Positions 60,123 to 64,000 of a stretch of 64,000 bases of DNA are shown piece by piece; within the stretch, counting starts at the first letter, position 1; every line of letters begins with the position of its first letter. Position numbers and translations under genes: made by a program. The DNA is from Primulina eburnea (Eukaryota; Streptophyta; Magnoliopsida; Lamiales; Gesneriaceae). The stretch lies in contig NC_133105.1 in NCBI RefSeq assembly GCF_022965805.1, positions 5,084,001 through 5,148,000 on the forward strand. Direction: 5' to 3'. The notes beneath the pieces were generated by a model. That model did not search any database. It was given only the letters and a program-made list of their open reading frames with translations, and was not told the DNA's origin.

Positions 60123-60502
60123 AAATTGATTCATAAGACAAACACACATGATTTTTGTTATTTATTATATCTATTACTATATATTAAACTTGATGCAATT
60201 GTACTAATCGATTTGGTTCGTCAATGTGACATTAACATCAAATTACAAATATAGTCTAAAAAAATTACACATTCATTTTCTTTGTTCAAAGACAAAGCTT
60301 TCAAAATCATAATTCTTTAATCTTATTTTTTTAAATCCATTTAAATTTTGTATTTACCAATCCGTTAATTTAAACTCGCTAAAAAAATACTTTAAAAATA
60401 AAATTACATAAACTTAACCCATAATATTAATTTACACACACATAATGTGTGCAACGATAGCTAAGTAACGGAGAACGAGTAGAGTCGGACCTATCTTTTT
60501 TT

Positions 60503-60670
60503 CAGAAAAAACTTGTACGAGACAGTCTCACGGATCGTATTTTATGAGACAGATCATCATCCATGAAAAAATATTATTTTTTATACTAATAATATTACAT
60601 TTTATTGTGAATATCGATAAAATGGATCAATATCATAAACAAAGATTTACGAGACCTTCGTCTTTTCTAT
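60503..60670 (+). mobile_element. GTGAGACGG-family short repeat, copy 21 (old)
   Basis: Forward copy from AGAAAAAACTTGTACGAGAC through CATCCATGAAAAAATATTA and TGTGAATATCGATAAAATGG. The right arm is decayed (GATTTACGAGACCTTCG). Confidence 0.68.
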
Positions 60671-60914
60671 AGTCGGTTAATGGTCGAGCCAGTAGAACTC
60701 GAAGTCACAATAACGAGTGAAATTATGACAGGTGGCTTATCAATTGCGGTGCTCAAGGGACCCACTGCCCCCCTCGTGTATTCGCAGCCCTCTCTGTTGC
60801 CGGATCTAACACCACCAATTCGTTCATTTAATTTATCATTTTACTGACCAAATTCAATCCGATTTCCGTACTTAACCCTACGCCAATTCAATTCACTCCC
60901 CGCTGCTGTTGGAA

Positions 60915-60923
60915 TATATATAA
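60915..60923 (+). promoter_or_regulatory. Probable TATA box of the LESV-like gene
   Basis: TATATATAA followed by GGATACC, about 260 bp before the ATG at 61183. This leaves a pyrimidine-rich 5' leader of about 230 bp with no ORF crossing the start. Based on motif and position only. Confidence 0.5.
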
Positions 60924-61182
60924 GGATACCGCAGATCAAGGAAAACGCAGCACTCCGATTCTATCCGGTTATCTCTGCACCAATGCCTGCGTTTCTCTTC
61001 CTTTCCCCGCCTATCTCTCTTCCTATAAACCCAATTCTCAAGAATTGTGTGTGTTTCTAGGTTAAACAATTTGCATTTGATAAACCCTCTTTTTTTTGGC
61101 CGGAAGCGAGGAGGATTGATCCTTCTCTAGCCAGATTTTGTTGCTGCTTAACGGCATTGATGTAAAATTTTGAAAGGCGGGC

Positions 61183-64000
61183 ATGGCGGCTGCAAGGGGG
61201 TTTGCGACGCCGTTAAACGTGAGGCTATTGAGGAGAACTGACGTGGCGCTCGTCAATGGTAAGAATGGAGTGGTTCTGGAGGTGCGGGGGAAGAAGAGGA
61301 GGTCTCTGGCGGAGGGAATTGTAAAGTGCTGTTGTTCGGAGATTCGGAGGGTTAGTGGGTCGGGTAAGAGCGTGGAGAAGTTCGAGGACCGCCGGTTTGA
61401 CCCGAATAAGAGCTCAAATTATCGTGGTATGGCCCCAGCCATGCCCTTTGCTTCTTCTCAGTAAGCCTTTTTTACTCGGCCTTTTCTTTTTTCAGTGCAT
61501 AAATGACAAGAAAAAGGTTTCATCTTTCTTTCTGCATAGAGTTGTGATTCTCATTGTTTTGGATTTTTGGGCGTAAAAGGCTGCTTAATATTTTCTTTGA
61601 TTTTGATTTAATTCTGACAGTTTACGATTTGATTTGATGTGACTTGTTTGTTAGAATATAGCTTGAGGCTTTTAGGCAAATGAGATCAACCTGAGAATTG
61701 CCGTTTATGAATTCTACGTAGACTAGCGATGTCTTTCGTAGTCTGAGAAGTCGAAAACTGTATGATTTGGGTCGTTGATTCATTTGGTATGTTCTTTCCT
61801 TCAGAGTAACAAGTGGATGTCTAAGAATAAGATAGGCTCTGAATAGACGTGCTTATTTAAAATTTCTGGAAATGTAGGATGCGTGAGAGATGCCCAACCG
61901 GTGATTATCTATTATATGACAATAACTAGAAAATTAAATATCAGTTTCTCTTCCGAGCGTTACAATAATTATAGTATCGTTCAGCAAAATCACGCATATT
62001 TGATCATGATGATGGTTATTAGCATAGATTAGAATAACTATGATAGCATTAGTGTATATCTTTGTCAGTTGGGTAAATTAAACATCCTCCTTCTCCAATT
62101 ACGTGATGAAGGATAGATGTATTTGTTTATTTGAAGTAAAAGTTATGTATCTTGGTATGTTGTAGATCTCGGTTTGTTTCAAAACAAGAGAAGTTCTTCT
62201 TCCGATGCACGCCAAGAAATTCAGGTCCTCAGTCCCGAGATTCTCCCCCCAAACGAGGTAAAACATTTGTAATTTCTAGCTCTGGCTTCGATAACAACTG
62301 TTAAATCGGAAGTGTCGAAGAATCTCGATCAACTGTCAACGCATATTTGATTACAGTGTTCGATTCTTTATGAACTGGCTTCATTTATCGTAAGTAATAC
62401 TCTTTCTGCTGTAGATACTGGAATCGCAAATGAGAAAGACTGGGGTATAAGTTTGTTAAATGAAAATGTCAATGAATCTGGAACCAATGAAGACGGTAGT
62501 ACTTGGTTCCGTGAAAGTGGAGAAGATCTTGGAGACAATGGTTACAGATGTAGATGGACACGGATGGGAGGTCAAAGCCATGATGGCACCTCAGAATGGA
62601 AAGAAACGGTATATGAATGCTGTAAATGTTATTTTAATGCATTGAACATGTGAAGCTATTTGATTATGTGAATTTTCTGTGTCAATTAAACCATGGAACA
62701 TTGCTCCACTGTATTCTTGTTTTTCTCTACAGAATTTTGTTTTTATATTCCAGTCAAATCAAAACAAAGCCGTATTACTCAGAAAATGGGTCTTCTCCGC
62801 AGTCTGAAGATTTGTGGCTTTTATTGGTGAACATTTGTACACTTCATCGCATGAAAACTCCTTTGCGGTGTTATAATGCCATTTGACAATTGAAAATCTT
62901 ATCCAGAATCAAGTTTGTGCTGCTGAAACCATAATATTCTAATCTAAAGTTTTCGGGATTCAGAATGACCAAATTATATTAAGGTTATGCATTATAAAAG
63001 TATCTAATTCACAAAAGAAAGGTGAAGAGCACAACTGTATCTGACTGCATATCAATCTATGATTAACCCTGAGCTTGTTAGAATCACAAATTTTCAGCAT
63101 ATCTTCACAATTTGTCGTTCGTATAATGTTTTTTAACAATATTTGCTATTGGCTATCCTGTTAACTGGATTTGGGGAACAGTTAAAACTGTGGTTTCAAA
63201 TATTTTATCCTGGAAAACAACAGAAGTTTGACTGTATAATAGACTGGTTATAAAGCATATCAACTATTCAATCACCTAACCAGGTAGCCCTGTTGTTCCT
63301 CTGGGGCGAACATGACAACCACTAAATTATTAAGCATTCTCAAAATTTTTCTTGATGTGAACACTCTATGTTTCAATGTCTCCTGAAATTTTTGAATGAA
63401 TTCATGTGTTTAACTTCTGAGTTGTATTCTTGAACTTCGAAGTAACTGAAAACTTTGTCAGTTCCTAATATTACCAGGTGCAAGATAGTCACATGCAAAT
63501 ATGCCTCTTTTTTTATGAACTTATTAAGTATCATCCCAGGTGGATGCATTTAATTGGATTTGTTGATCTCCTTGACAGTGGTGGGAGAAAAGTGATTGGA
63601 CCGGATACAAAGAGCTAGGTATTGGCACTCGGTTCTTTATGAACTTTTTTCAACTGAACACGGATTGTTTTGGTTATTCAATAAAAAGAGATTCTTTGTT
63701 AGGTTTGTTTCCCTCAGGATCTCATGCCATCTTGAAGTGCTTATTTTCAGTTGATCTGATACAGGTGTTGAGAAATCAGGAAGAAATGGAGAAGGAGACT
63801 CTTGGTGGGAAACCTGGCGAGAAGTTCTTCACCAAGATGAATGGAGGTTTGACTTTGAATTCACCAATGCAAAATTCATATTTTAAAAACTATAAAAGAA
63901 GACATTTTTGCGGACTCTATGTACTTTTACCATCCTCACAGATACCAATTTATTTTACTGCAGTAATCTAGCTAGGATTGAACGGAGTGCACAGAAACAA
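61183..64000 (+). CDS. LESV: LESV-like tryptophan-rich starch-binding protein, N-terminal part (cut at right edge)
   Basis: Six exons are visible: 61183-61460, 62166-62257, 62415-62608, 63579-63618, 63765-63846, 63964 to beyond the edge; 241 codons, phase continuous. The N terminus MAAARGFATPLNVRLLRRTD is a typical chloroplast transit peptide. The mature part has the repetitive Trp/Glu pattern of the ESV1/LESV family: GSTWFRESGEDLGDNGYRCR, SEWKETWWEKSDWTGYKELG and GDSWWETWREVLHQDEW. ESV1 and LESV bind starch glucans in the plastid. LESV promotes ordering of amylopectin helices during granule formation and ESV1 restrains breakdown. The long linker before the Trp-rich part and its exact wording favour LESV over ESV1, from memory. 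The C-terminal half lies outside the window. Confidence 0.88.

Larger units (their letters stand above)
58044..61182. other. Intergenic region with diverged tandem repeat
   Basis: WD40 gene 3' flank, the duplicated block at 58408-58910, AT-rich DNA with a (TA)n run (60067-60120), a decayed short repeat (60503-60670) and the promoter and 5' UTR of the LESV-like gene. No other gene. Confidence 0.55.

Overview
This is a window of plant nuclear DNA. The genes have many short introns with GT-AG borders, and the products include chloroplast and starch-granule proteins, PPR proteins, a DUF3511 protein, a BAHD acyltransferase and an ERF factor. Intergenic DNA is AT-rich and crowded with small transposon-like repeats. 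The organism is a eudicot; an asterid of the Lamiales type is my guess and is not proved by anything here.

Layout. 1-478: 3' end of an AP2/ERF transcription factor gene (+). 479-7259: repeat-rich DNA with a cluster of palindromic elements embedded in (TA)n (1850-2446) and a broken PHD-finger gene (4576-5417, -). 7260-7514: small DUF3511 gene (+). 8371-11847: CDK-like protein kinase, seven exons (-). 13477-15286: OHP2-type one-helix light-harvesting-like protein, two exons (-). 17366-18709: intronless BAHD acyltransferase (+). 18710-22111: repeats, including a nested pair of terminal-inverted-repeat elements. 22112-26093: M14 zinc carboxypeptidase, eleven exons (+). 27603-30595: CRP1-like PPR protein, four exons (+). 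31035-31836: solo LTR with a perfect 5-bp target duplication. 33140-40905: a second, unrelated PPR protein, 14 exons (+). 43848-49119: O-fucosyltransferase-family protein, ten exons (+). 52144-58043: EIPR1/TSSC1-like WD40 protein, 13 exons (+). 61183-64000: LESV-like tryptophan-rich starch-binding protein, cut by the right edge (+).

Each multi-exon model was built by hand. In the complete genes the summed exons are divisible by three with a single terminal stop. This is strong internal support, although UTRs and alternative splicing cannot be seen. Spans for these genes run from start codon to stop codon including introns; exon coordinates are in the evidence text.

The genes form no operon-like unit. 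Several serve the chloroplast (OHP2, CRP1-like, LESV-like). The carboxypeptidase/CRP1 pair matches, from memory, the neighbouring Arabidopsis loci At5g42320/At5g42310, suggesting conserved microsynteny.

The most notable unexplained signal is a short repeat of about 183 bp, present in some 22 intact, partial or nested copies. Its arms are subterminal inverted repeats rich in GTGAGACGG/CCGTCTCAC. Four copies have exact 8-bp target duplications. Its outermost ends do not match each other as terminal inverted repeats. No copy lies in an exon.
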